DNA of 11,576 bases from CBDVAK01 sp965371945. GTDB lineage: Bacteria; Pseudomonadota; Gammaproteobacteria; Competibacterales; JAHEDQ01. Shown piece by piece: positions 1 to 6,412 of the stretch. The stretch is taken from positions 1 through 11,576 of the forward strand of contig CBDVAK010000096.1 in NCBI GenBank assembly GCA_965371945.1, read 5' to 3'. Below the pieces are notes generated by a model. That model was not told the origin of the DNA. It was given only the letters and a program-made list of their open reading frames with translations, and did no database searches. A program made the translations under genes and the position numbers. Every line of letters begins with the position of its first letter. Position 1 is the first letter of the stretch.

Positions 1-1314
1 AACTACGATGAATTGATCGACCACCCCGTGGAGATGGGGGCGTTCACGGTCGCCACCTTCCAGGCCGGCGGAGTCACTCACGATATCGCCATCAGCGGTC
101 GACATCGTACGGATATGGAACGCCTGTGCGCTGATCTGCAGCGAATCTGCGACAGTCACATACGCTTGTTCGGAGCCTTGCCGCCAATCGATCGTTACCT
201 CTTTCAGGTGACCGCGGTAGGTGAGGGCTACGGAGGGCTCGAACACCGCAGTTCCACCAGCCTGCTGTGCGCTCGCGATGATTTGCCGCGCGTGGGTCAG
301 GGCGCGATCGACGACGACTACCGCCGGTTCTTGGGCCTTTGCAGCCATGAATATTTTCACACCTGGAATGTCAAGCGGATCCGCCCGGAAGTGTTCACGC
401 CCTATCGGCTGGGTCGCGAGGTGCACACCCGGCTGCTATGGGTGTTCGAGGGCATCACTTCTTACTACGACGACCTGGCGCTGCGACGCAGCGGTTTGCT
501 CAGCCGTCAGGACTATCTGTTGCTGCTGGGCCAGACCGCGACCCGCGTCTGGCGGGGTCAGGGGCGTTTCAGGCAGACGGTCAGCGATTCCAGTTTCGAC
601 GCCTGGACGCGGTTCTACAAGCAGGACGAGAATGCCCCCAATGCCATAGTCAGCTATTACGCCAAGGGTGCGCTGGTGGCGCTGGCTTTGGATCTGACCC
701 TGCGCGAGGGCAGCAATGGTGTGGTTACGCTCGATGACCTCATGAGGGCGCTATGGGTGCGCTATGGAAAGACCGGACGGGGCGTGCCCGAAGATGCGGT
801 GGAGTCGCTGGCTGCTGAAATCAGTGGCTTGAGCCTCGATGAGTTTTTCGACCAAGCGGTGCGGGGGACCGACGATCTGCCGCTGGCAGACCTGCTGGCG
901 CGGTTCGGGGTGCGGTTCAAGACCCGGGCCGCCGATTCTGAAACCGACCCTGGCGGCAAACCGGGCAAGAAGTCCCCTGGGTCGGTACTGGGTGTTCGTA
1001 GCAAAGGCAGTGACAGCGGGGTCCGGTTGACCCATGTACTCGACAACGGCGCCGCGCGTGATGCCGGGTTGGCGGCCGGGGACCTGCTGGTGGCGGTCGA
1101 CGGCCTGCGGGTCGATGGCGACACGCTACACAAGCGCCTGGCCGCGCTGCCCGAACAGCGCCCGGTCGCTGTCCACGCATTCAGGCGGGATGAGCTCATG
1201 GTGTTCGATGTGCGGCTACGGCCGGCACCCATCGATACCGTCTACCTGGAGCTGGAGTCGGATTGTGACAGCGCTACGGCGGAACGCCGTGAGCGCTGGT
1301 TGGGTATGGATTGA
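1..1314 (+). CDS. M61-family metallopeptidase with C-terminal PDZ domain (5' end missing)
   Basis: This is probably a zinc aminopeptidase of the M61 (glycyl aminopeptidase-like) family. The frame is open from base 1, so the true start lies left of the window; M61 proteins are usually near 600 residues, so roughly the first quarter is missing. The zinc motif HEYFH lies at bases 346-360 and continues as TWNVKRIRP, typical of the family. The third zinc ligand is probably the Glu of VFEGITSYYDD at bases 448-450. The last part (about 976-1240) is a PDZ domain with a hydrophobic pocket and the pattern AARDAGLAAGDLLVAVDG, which would bind peptide C-termini. It ends 118 bases before minC, with a terminator-like hairpin between, so it is probably a separate transcription unit. 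Family assignment is secure. Substrate and cellular location cannot be judged because the N-terminus is absent. Confidence 0.9.
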   Translation, partial: NYDELIDHPVEMGAFTVATFQAGGVTHDIAISGRHRTDMERLCADLQRICDSHIRLFGALPPIDRYLFQVTAVGEGYGGLEHRSSTSLLCARDDLPRVGQGAIDDDYRRFLGLCSHEYFHTWNVKRIRPEVFTPYRLGREVHTRLLWVFEGITSYYDDLALRRSGLLSRQDYLLLLGQTATRVWRGQGRFRQTVSDSSFDAWTRFYKQDENAPNAIVSYYAKGALVALALDLTLREGSNGVVTLDDLMRALWVRYGKTGRGVPEDAVESLAAEISGLSLDEFFDQAVRGTDDLPLADLLARFGVRFKTRAADSETDPGGKPGKKSPGSVLGVRSKGSDSGVRLTHVLDNGAARDAGLAAGDLLVAVDGLRVDGDTLHKRLAALPEQRPVAVHAFRRDELMVFDVRLRPAPIDTVYLELESDCDSATAERRERWLGMD

Positions 1315-1336
1315 GGTCCGGCGTTGCCGGTGGTAT

Positions 1337-1388
1337 TCGACGGTCGGCAAGTGCATGTCGCCCTTGCGGCGATCCGTCGATGTTGTTT
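1337..1388 (+). terminator. possible intrinsic terminator after the M61 gene
   Basis: A 7-base perfect inverted repeat, TCGACGG (1337-1343) with CCGTCGA (1374-1380), encloses a second 5-base pairing, GCAAG (1347-1351) with CTTGC (1363-1367). The T-rich stretch TGTTGTTT follows at once (1381-1388). The position 23 bases after the M61 stop and before minC suits a terminator. The stem has an internal loop and the T-run is interrupted, so termination may be partial. A smaller perfect hairpin, CCGGC-GTT-GCCGG, lies just upstream at 1318-1330 without a T-run. Confidence 0.4.
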
Positions 1389-1432
1389 ACAGTCCGCGTT
1401 TACCAGCAAGGTTCGCCAGGCACGTAGAATTC

Positions 1433-2254
1433 ATGACACAGATTGTCGCGCAGCCAGCTGATGTCGCCACACCGTTTGAGCTAAAGGGCAGCGCCTTCAC
1501 GCTTACCGTCATGCACCTGCAGCGACATGACCTGGAGGCGATTGGCACCGAACTGGATCTCAAAGTGCGCCAGGCACCCGGTTTTTTCAAGAACACTCCC
1601 GTCGTCCTCGATCTGGAGGGATTGTCCGATTCCGTGACCGAGGGCTTCTTCGGCGAGCTGATGGCGTTGCTGCGTGATCGTGGCATGGTGCCGGTGGGTA
1701 TTCGCGGTGGTCTCGAGGAGCATCGTGGCGCTGCCGTGGCTGCCGGATTGGCGGTATTGCCAAGCAGTGGCGGACGTGGCCGTGTCCGGGCGCCCGCCGC
1801 CGAACCGGAGGTCAGTGAGACGATCTCCGAGGAACCGGACAAGGCGCCCGAACCGGTGCCCGAGCAGGACCCGCCCGAGCCGGAATCATCGAATTCGGGC
1901 CCCGGGGGTCAGGCATCTCCAGTAGGCAGCAACACCGTGGTGGTGTCCACGCCGGTGCGTTCCGGCCAGCAGATCTACTCGGAGCATGGTGATCTGATCG
2001 CCCTGAAAACAGTCAGTGCCGGTGCCGAACTGGTCGCCAGCGGCAACGTCCATGTGCTTGGGCCGTTGCGGGGGCGGGCGCTGGCTGGCGCGCATGGTGA
2101 CGTCAATGCGCATATCATTTGTCAGGGCCTGCAGGCTGAGCTGGTTTCAATCGCCGGACGCTACCGTGTATTCGAGGAACTGGATCCGGGCGTGCGGGGA
2201 CGCGCCGTGCACATCTATCTGGCCGGGGAACGGTTGATCATCGAACCTCTGTAA
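1433..2254 (+). CDS. minC: septum site-determining protein MinC
   Basis: MinC inhibits FtsZ polymerisation and, recruited to the membrane by MinD, blocks division away from midcell. The ATG at 1433 gives 273 residues. The frame is open back to 1034, but the upstream part overlaps the M61 gene and lacks MinC-like sequence. Residues 1-110 form the N-terminal FtsZ-inhibiting domain (FELKGSAFTLTVMHL onward). Residues about 113-166 are a Pro/Glu-rich linker. Residues about 167-273 form the C-terminal beta-helix that dimerises and binds MinD, with signatures SGQQIYSEHGDL, GNVHVLGPLRGRALAGAHGD and AELVSIAGRY. E. coli MinC is 231 residues, so the excess is mainly in the linker. The Shine-Dalgarno signal is weak (an AGG 12 bases upstream). 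It is followed by minD after 47 bases. The identification is very secure; the exact start is fairly secure. Confidence 0.96.
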   Translation: MTQIVAQPADVATPFELKGSAFTLTVMHLQRHDLEAIGTELDLKVRQAPGFFKNTPVVLDLEGLSDSVTEGFFGELMALLRDRGMVPVGIRGGLEEHRGAAVAAGLAVLPSSGGRGRVRAPAAEPEVSETISEEPDKAPEPVPEQDPPEPESSNSGPGGQASPVGSNTVVVSTPVRSGQQIYSEHGDLIALKTVSAGAELVASGNVHVLGPLRGRALAGAHGDVNAHIICQGLQAELVSIAGRYRVFEELDPGVRGRAVHIYLAGERLIIEPL

Positions 2255-2287
2255 TACTGTGGATCTCGACCGGCAGTTATCATTTTT

Positions 2288-2294
2288 GGGGGAG
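2288..2294 (+). promoter_or_regulatory. strong ribosome binding site fixing the TTG start of minD
   Basis: GGGGGAG lies 7 bases before the TTG at 2302. Because the start codon is the rare TTG, this site is the main evidence for the start. The encoded AKIIVVTSGKGG is the expected MinD N-terminus, and no ATG or GTG nearby in frame would preserve it. Confidence 0.75.
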
Positions 2295-2301
2295 TTAGAC
2301 C

Positions 2302-3111
2302 TTGGCGAAAATCATCGTCGTCACATCCGGCAAGGGTGGGGTCGGCAAGACTACGACCACCGCCAGTTTTGCAGTTGGGCTGGCCCAGCGAGGTTTCAAG
2401 ACCGTCGCCGTGGATTTCGATGTGGGTCTGCGCAACCTCGATCTGATCATGGGGTGCGAGCGCCGCGTGGTCTACGATTTCGTCAACGTTATCAATGGTG
2501 AGGCAAACCTCAACCAGGCCCTGATCAGGGACAAGCGGGTCGAGAACCTGTACGTGTTGCCGGCGTCCCAGACCCGCGACAAGGAGGCCCTGACCAAGGA
2601 TGGAGTGGGCAAGGTACTGGCTGAGCTGGGTAAATCGTTCGACTACATCGTGTGCGATTCGCCCGCGGGTATCGAGCAGGGCGCGTTGATGGCCATGTAC
2701 TACGCTGATGAGGCCCTGGTGGTGACCAATCCCGAAGTGTCTTCGGTGCGTGACTCGGATCGGATACTGGGGATACTGGCCAGCCGTTCACGGCGTGCCG
2801 AAGAGGTCGAGGAGCCGGTTCGCGAGCATCTGGTGATCTGTCGCTACTCGGCCGACCGTGTCAGTGATGGCGATATGTTGAGCGTGGACGATATCCTCGA
2901 CATTCTGGGCGTCAAACTATTGGGCGTTATCCCGGAATCGGAAGCTGTGCTGCAGTCGTCCAATTCGGGTACCCCGGTTATTCTCGATGACAACAGCGAG
3001 GCAGGACAGGCCTATGGCGATCTGGTGGACCGATTTCTCGGCGAGGAACGCGAGCACCGCTTTCTGGCACCGGGGAAGAAAGGTTTCATGCGCCGTCTGT
3101 TCGGAGGTTGA
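2302..3111 (+). CDS. minD: septum site-determining ATPase MinD
   Basis: MinD is the membrane-binding ATPase that carries MinC to the membrane and is released by MinE, giving the pole-to-pole oscillation. It has 269 residues, close to the 270 of E. coli. The deviant Walker A motif KGGVGKTT is at residues 11-18, with the dimer-stabilising signature lysine at 11. The switch I and II regions are visible as VDFDVGLRNLDLIMG (37-51) and DSPAGIE (119-125). The C-terminal amphipathic membrane-targeting helix ends in KKGFMRRLFGG. Translation starts at TTG (2302) behind a strong ribosome site. The stop overlaps none of minE but is followed after three bases by the likely minE start, and the minE ribosome site lies within the last codons of minD, so the two are probably translationally coupled. 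Confidence 0.98.
   Translation: MAKIIVVTSGKGGVGKTTTTASFAVGLAQRGFKTVAVDFDVGLRNLDLIMGCERRVVYDFVNVINGEANLNQALIRDKRVENLYVLPASQTRDKEALTKDGVGKVLAELGKSFDYIVCDSPAGIEQGALMAMYYADEALVVTNPEVSSVRDSDRILGILASRSRRAEEVEEPVREHLVICRYSADRVSDGDMLSVDDILDILGVKLLGVIPESEAVLQSSNSGTPVILDDNSEAGQAYGDLVDRFLGEEREHRFLAPGKKGFMRRLFGG
3103..3107 (+). promoter_or_regulatory. minE ribosome binding site inside the minD 3' end
   Basis: GGAGG overlaps the last glycine codons of minD. It is 7 bases before the ATG at 3115 and only 4 before the ATG at 3112. This favours the second of the two tandem ATGs as the minE start. Confidence 0.65.
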
Positions 3112-3114
3112 ATG

Positions 3115-3387
3115 ATGAGCCTTCTCGATTATTTTCGTAGTGGACGCAAGCGTAGCAAGGGTTCCGCACAGCAGGCCAAGGAACGCCTGCAGATGCTGAT
3201 CGTGCATGACGGGCCCCGCCATTCCCCCAGTTTCCTGCCGGGTCTCAAGCAGGAGTTGCTTGACGTGGTACGCAAGTACGTCAAGATCGATGACGATCAA
3301 GTGCATGTGCATCTCGGTCAGGAAGGGGACTGCGAGGTTCTGGAACTCAATATCACCTTGCCCGAAGGTCAGCAGGTTGGCTCCTGA
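3115..3387 (+). CDS. minE: cell division topological specificity factor MinE
   Basis: MinE stimulates the MinD ATPase, displaces MinC and confines the division block to the poles. Two ATGs stand in tandem (3112 and 3115). The second is better spaced from GGAGG and gives the canonical N-terminus MSLLDYF, 90 residues long against 88 in E. coli. The N-terminus is the amphipathic membrane-binding segment (residues 1-12). The anti-MinCD helix follows around residues 19-31 (QQAKERLQMLIVHD). The C-terminal topological-specificity domain covers about 33-85 and carries the LKQELLDVVRKYV and LELNITLP elements. It follows minD by three bases and should be co-expressed with it, which fixes the MinD:MinE ratio that the oscillator depends on. 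Nothing in the sequence departs from the family. Confidence 0.96.
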   Translation: MSLLDYFRSGRKRSKGSAQQAKERLQMLIVHDGPRHSPSFLPGLKQELLDVVRKYVKIDDDQVHVHLGQEGDCEVLELNITLPEGQQVGS

Positions 3388-3407
3388 GCGCATCATGCAC
3401 AGTCTCG

Positions 3408-3782
3408 GTGCGTCTCGACAGGTGGTTGTGGGCGGCACGGTTCTTCAAGACCCGGGGACTCGCCGTCGAGGCCATAAACGGCGGTAAAGTCCAACTCAAC
3501 GAGCGCCGTAGCAAACCTTCGCGTGCAGTCGGCAGCGGCGACAGCATCCGCATACGCAAGGGCCCTTACCAGTACGATATTGTCGTGATTGCCCTGGCCG
3601 AGCGACGTGGTTCGGCAGTGCTGGCGGCCACGCTTTATCAGGAAACCGAGGCCAGCATCGAGCAGCGTCAGGAGCTGGCCCGGCAACGCCGGCAACAGGC
3701 CGCGGATGGCCCCGGACCGCGAAGACGTCCTTCCAAGAAAGATCGACGGCACATCATCCGATTTACACGTCGTGACCAATGA
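3408..3782 (+). CDS. hslR: Hsp15-type S4-domain RNA-binding protein (ribosome rescue)
   Basis: This is a small basic protein of the Hsp15 family, which binds free 50S subunits still carrying nascent-chain tRNA and helps recycle them. It is heat-induced in E. coli. An S4 RNA-binding fold occupies residues 1-65 (RLDRWLWAARFFKTR, then GGKVQLNERRSKPSRAV). A basic C-terminal tail holds RRRPSKKDRRHIIRF, the characteristic Hsp15 ending. From the GTG at 3408 it is 124 residues; E. coli Hsp15 is 133, with about eight residues before the equivalent valine. The GTG has no ribosome site at normal distance. An ATG at 3395 lies one base out of frame, and joining it by removal of a single base would give the plausible start MHSLVRLDRW. 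The start is therefore uncertain. It sits between minE and trxB, probably in the same operon. Confidence 0.87.
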   Translation: MRLDRWLWAARFFKTRGLAVEAINGGKVQLNERRSKPSRAVGSGDSIRIRKGPYQYDIVVIALAERRGSAVLAATLYQETEASIEQRQELARQRRQQAADGPGPRRRPSKKDRRHIIRFTRRDQ

Positions 3783-3820
3783 ACAACCACTGCACTGCAA
3801 CCTGAGGAGTACGGGGTCTC

Positions 3821-4801
3821 ATGAGTAACTCGAAACACGCCCGTGTACTGATACTGGGTTCGGGACCGGCGGGGTATACTGCGGCGGTATACGCAGCACG
3901 CGCCAACCTCAAGCCGGTGCTAATCACCGGGCTGGAGATGGGTGGCCAACTGACCACTACCACCGACGTCGACAACTGGCCGGGTGACGTGTCCGGCCTG
4001 ACCGGTCCGGATCTGATGGAACGCATGCGTAAGCATGCCGAGCGTTTCGAGACGGAGATCATTTTCGACCACATTCACACCGCCGAACTCACCGATCGGC
4101 CGTTTCGCCTGACCGGTGACAGCGGCATCTACACCTGCGACGCGCTGATCGTGGCGACCGGTGCCAGCGCCATGTATCTGGGTCTGGAATCCGAGGAGCA
4201 CTTCAAGGGCAAGGGTGTTTCAGCCTGTGCCACCTGCGACGGATTCTTTTACCGGGGGCAGAAGGTCGCGGTGATCGGAGGAGGCAATACCGCGGTTGAA
4301 GAAGCGCTGTATCTGTCCAATATTGCCGAACAGGTGACCGTGGTTCATCGGCGCCAGGGGTTTCGTGCCGAGAAGATCCTGCAGCAGGAGTTGTTCAATC
4401 GCGCCACCAATGGCAACATCGTCCTCGAGCTTGACCAGGTCCTCGATGAAGTGCTGGGTGACGACAGCGGTGTGACCGGCATGCGCATACGCCACGTCGA
4501 CACCGGTGACAGCCGTGATCTGGAGCTGGCCGGGGTTTTTATCGCAATTGGCCACAAACCGAATACCGATCTGTTCACCGGCCAGGTCGACATGCGCAAT
4601 GGCTATATCCAGGTAGTTGGCGGTGCCAATGGCAACGCCACGGCCACTAGCGTGGCCGGTGTGTTTGCGGCGGGGGATGTCATGGATCACGTATACCGAC
4701 AGGCCGTGACTTCTGCCGGCACCGGTTGCATGGCGGCCCTTGATGCCGAGCACTTCCTCGACGAAATAGAAGTCCGCCAGCGAGGCGGGGAGAAGGCCTG
4801 A
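3821..4801 (+). CDS. trxB: thioredoxin reductase (NADPH), low-molecular-weight type
   Basis: This flavoenzyme passes electrons from NADPH through FAD and a redox-active disulfide to thioredoxin in the cytoplasm. It has 326 residues, near the usual 310-325. FAD binding: GSGPAG at residues 13-18 and the C-terminal GVFAAGDVMDHVYRQAVTSAGTG region from about 280. NADPH binding: GGGNTA at 153-158, with HRR at 176-178 to hold the 2'-phosphate. Active site: CATC with Cys136 and Cys139. All key elements are intact. The ATG at 3821 is preceded by GAGGAG (3804-3809), 11 bases away, slightly long but usable. The gene begins 38 bases after the Hsp15 gene and ends 30 bases before thiD, which suggests co-transcription. 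No OxyR-like or other redox operator was evident in the short upstream gap. Confidence 0.97.
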   Translation: MSNSKHARVLILGSGPAGYTAAVYAARANLKPVLITGLEMGGQLTTTTDVDNWPGDVSGLTGPDLMERMRKHAERFETEIIFDHIHTAELTDRPFRLTGDSGIYTCDALIVATGASAMYLGLESEEHFKGKGVSACATCDGFFYRGQKVAVIGGGNTAVEEALYLSNIAEQVTVVHRRQGFRAEKILQQELFNRATNGNIVLELDQVLDEVLGDDSGVTGMRIRHVDTGDSRDLELAGVFIAIGHKPNTDLFTGQVDMRNGYIQVVGGANGNATATSVAGVFAAGDVMDHVYRQAVTSAGTGCMAALDAEHFLDEIEVRQRGGEKA

Positions 4802-4831
4802 CCTGGGGGGCAACCACGGGCCGGAGTTGCT

Positions 4832-5638
4832 ATGAGCGCACGCGTGTTGATCGTTGCGGGCTCGGATTCAGGCGGTGGCGCCGGAATCCAGGCGGATATC
4901 AAGACGGTTACCGCGCTTGGTGGCTATGCCGCCACCGCCGTCACCGCGCTGACCGCGCAGAACACACTGGGTGTTTTCGGTGTCCTGCCGGTGCCACCCG
5001 AATTTATCGTCCAGCAGATGCGCGTGGTTCTGGAAGACATCGGCTGTGATGCTCTGAAGACCGGCATGTTGCATGATGCGGCCGTCATCGAAGCGGTCGC
5101 CGACACCATCGTGGATGCAGCCGCAGGCCGGCCGCTGGTAGTCGATCCGGTGATGGTTGCCAAGGGTGGTGACCGGTTGTTGGCCGCCGATGCCGTGATC
5201 ATCCTGCGTCGTCGTCTGTTGCCACTGGCTACTGTGCTCACTCCCAATCTACCCGAGGCCGCGGCCCTCTTGGAACGGCCGGTGCGTACTGTCGAAGACC
5301 AGCTTGAGGCGGCTCGTGAGCTCAGGTCCGTGGGTCCTCAATCGGTACTGGTGAAAGGTGGGCGCGCGGCCGCGGATGTGATCACCGACGTGCTGGCAAC
5401 CGCGCAGGGGGAAGAGGTATTCCGATACCGCCGCCAGCCGGGCGACAATACCCACGGTACCGGCTGCACCCTGGCCTCGGCGATCGCCACCGGCATCGCC
5501 CGCGGTCTGGAACCTCGTGATGCGGTCGCCCAAGCCCTGGATTATGTGCAGGCCGCAATGCGCACCGCGCCTGGCTTGGGTCGGGGGCACGGCCCCCTGG
5601 ATCATGGCCACACCCTGCGAGTCACTACTGGAATATAG
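4832..5638 (+). CDS. thiD: hydroxymethylpyrimidine/phosphomethylpyrimidine kinase
   Basis: ThiD phosphorylates 4-amino-5-hydroxymethyl-2-methylpyrimidine twice, giving the pyrophosphate joined to the thiazole unit by ThiE in thiamine synthesis. It has 268 residues, the normal length for a stand-alone ThiD of the ribokinase fold. The N-terminal substrate-binding signature is AGSDSGGGAGIQADIKT (residues 9-25). VVDPVMVAKGGD is at 103-114, and the ATP/anion-hole motif NTHGTGCTLASAIA at 206-219 holds the conserved cysteine at 212. No ThiE domain is fused. GGAG lies 5 bases before the ATG at 4832. No other thiamine gene is present, and no TPP riboswitch fits in the 30-base gap, so expression is probably driven from upstream in the min/trxB unit. 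It converges with the pentapeptide-repeat gene 18 bases downstream. Confidence 0.95.
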   Translation: MSARVLIVAGSDSGGGAGIQADIKTVTALGGYAATAVTALTAQNTLGVFGVLPVPPEFIVQQMRVVLEDIGCDALKTGMLHDAAVIEAVADTIVDAAAGRPLVVDPVMVAKGGDRLLAADAVIILRRRLLPLATVLTPNLPEAAALLERPVRTVEDQLEAARELRSVGPQSVLVKGGRAAADVITDVLATAQGEEVFRYRRQPGDNTHGTGCTLASAIATGIARGLEPRDAVAQALDYVQAAMRTAPGLGRGHGPLDHGHTLRVTTGI

Positions 5639-5640
5639 TC

Positions 5641-5657
5641 ACCGCCGGAAGGGCGGT
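5641..5657. terminator. small hairpin between convergent genes
   Basis: ACCGCC (5641-5646) and GGCGGT (5652-5657) form a perfect 6-base stem with a 5-base loop, placed between the thiD stop and the stop of the opposing pentapeptide gene. It could serve both strands. There is no T-run on either side, so it may only help Rho-dependent termination or RNA stability. Confidence 0.35.
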
Positions 5658-6412
5658 TAGCGGCATATGTCGATCGAGCCGGGGCGGCAGCGACGCCGGT
5701 CCACCCAGATCGTGTTACCGAGCTTGGCGCCAGTGAACGTAGCGCCGGTAATGTCTGCATCGTGCAGATCGGCGCCGCTCAGGTCGGCGTTCGAGAAATC
5801 CACGTCCACCAACGATGCCCGATCAAGTTTGGCGCCCTTGAGACTGGCACCGCTGAGATTGGCCCCTTCCAGATCGATGCTACTGAGTACCGCCTGATCC
5901 AGTGTTGCGGACGAAAGGTCAGCTCCCAGAAATTTCGCCTGTTCGAGATTGGCTCCGCTGAGGTCCGCGCCGGACAACAGGATTCCCTCGGCATCGGCGG
6001 CATAGAACTTGGCGCCGTTGAGGCGCGTTTCACGCATGTTGGCGCCGGTCAGAATTGCGCGATCCAGCCGTACCCGCTCCATCGAGGCACCTTCGAAATC
6101 GGTACCGCGTGCCTGTGCCGCGACCAGATAGGTGTCACGCAGTTTCGCACCGCGCAGACTGGCGCCGGAGAGATTGCTGCGACCGGCATAGGCGCCACTG
6201 AGCCTGGCTTCGTCGAGCCGTGCATTGGAAAAATCGACTTCTGTCAGCGTTGCGCTACGCAGATCGGCGCGTTGCAGATCCACCGATGATTTCGAGCAAC
6301 CCAGCCAGTTCACCTGCTGGGCGGGAGGGGATTCACAGCCCGCCCAGGCCGCGGCAACGGGTGTCAGCAAGCAGGCCACCAACAGTCGACTCATCCACCT
6401 CACTCTGCGCAT
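5657..6412 (-). CDS. exported pentapeptide-repeat protein
   Basis: This is a secreted right-handed beta-helix protein of unknown function. The ATG at 6412 gives 251 residues; a TTG one codon earlier is less likely. Residues 1-24 form a Sec signal peptide: a basic start (MRRVRWMSR), a hydrophobic core (LLVACLLTPVAAAWA) and probable cleavage after AWA. The cysteine at 26 is not in a convincing lipobox because tryptophan occupies the -3 position. Residues 44-238 are 39 consecutive pentapeptides in one unbroken register, mostly A(D/N/S/K)LXX, enough for about ten coils. Mature cysteines occur only at the two ends: 26 and 39 before the helix, 242 and 250 after it, suggesting capping disulfides in the periplasm. 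Its ATG overlaps the lon TGA by one base (TGATG), so it is probably translated by ribosomes finishing lon. No gyrase-protecting role should be assumed, since it appears to be exported. Confidence 0.88.
   Translation of the reverse strand: MRRVRWMSRLLVACLLTPVAAAWAGCESPPAQQVNWLGCSKSSVDLQRADLRSATLTEVDFSNARLDEARLSGAYAGRSNLSGASLRGAKLRDTYLVAAQARGTDFEGASMERVRLDRAILTGANMRETRLNGAKFYAADAEGILLSGADLSGANLEQAKFLGADLSSATLDQAVLSSIDLEGANLSGASLKGAKLDRASLVDVDFSNADLSGADLHDADITGATFTGAKLGNTIWVDRRRCRPGSIDICR
5699..6283 (-). repeat. 39 tandem pentapeptide codon units (15-base period)
   Basis: Bases 6283 down to 5699 encode residues 44-238 of the exported protein, 585 bases being exactly 39 units of 15. The centre of most units is Leu, Phe, Met or Ile, preceded by Ala two residues earlier. 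A few units deviate in the middle (AYAGR, AQARG, ADAEG). The DNA units are diverged from each other, so this is an old protein repeat and not a recent array of identical copies. Confidence 0.9.

Noticed and set aside
1425..1430. TAGAAT as a minC promoter -10 box
   Set aside because: It is two bases from the start codon, has no -35 partner at a proper distance, and would leave almost no leader.
1034..1432. Upstream extension of the minC frame back to 1034
   Set aside because: It overlaps the C-terminal PDZ part of the M61 gene in another frame, and its translation has no MinC-like sequence. The MinC N-terminal domain begins right after the ATG at 1433.
2278..2283. TATCAT before minD as an internal promoter
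   Set aside because: No -35 element lies 16-18 bases upstream, and the gap is only 47 bases within a co-oriented cluster.
4220..4813. Long open frame antisense to trxB
   Set aside because: It lies wholly opposite a conserved enzyme gene, has no recognisable domain, and long antisense frames are expected at this GC content.
4802..4831. TPP riboswitch for thiD
   Set aside because: The gap is 30 bases, far too short, and no thi-box sequence is visible there or in the end of trxB.
5762..6289. Plus-strand frame with repeated motifs opposite the pentapeptide gene
   Set aside because: Its apparent repeat pattern is the reverse complement of the 15-base pentapeptide period, not an independent repeat protein.
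6334..6342. Lipoprotein signal (AWAGC) in the pentapeptide protein
   Set aside because: A lipobox normally has Leu, Val or Ile at -3, and here it is Trp. Ordinary Sec cleavage after AWA fits better, though a lipoprotein cannot be excluded.
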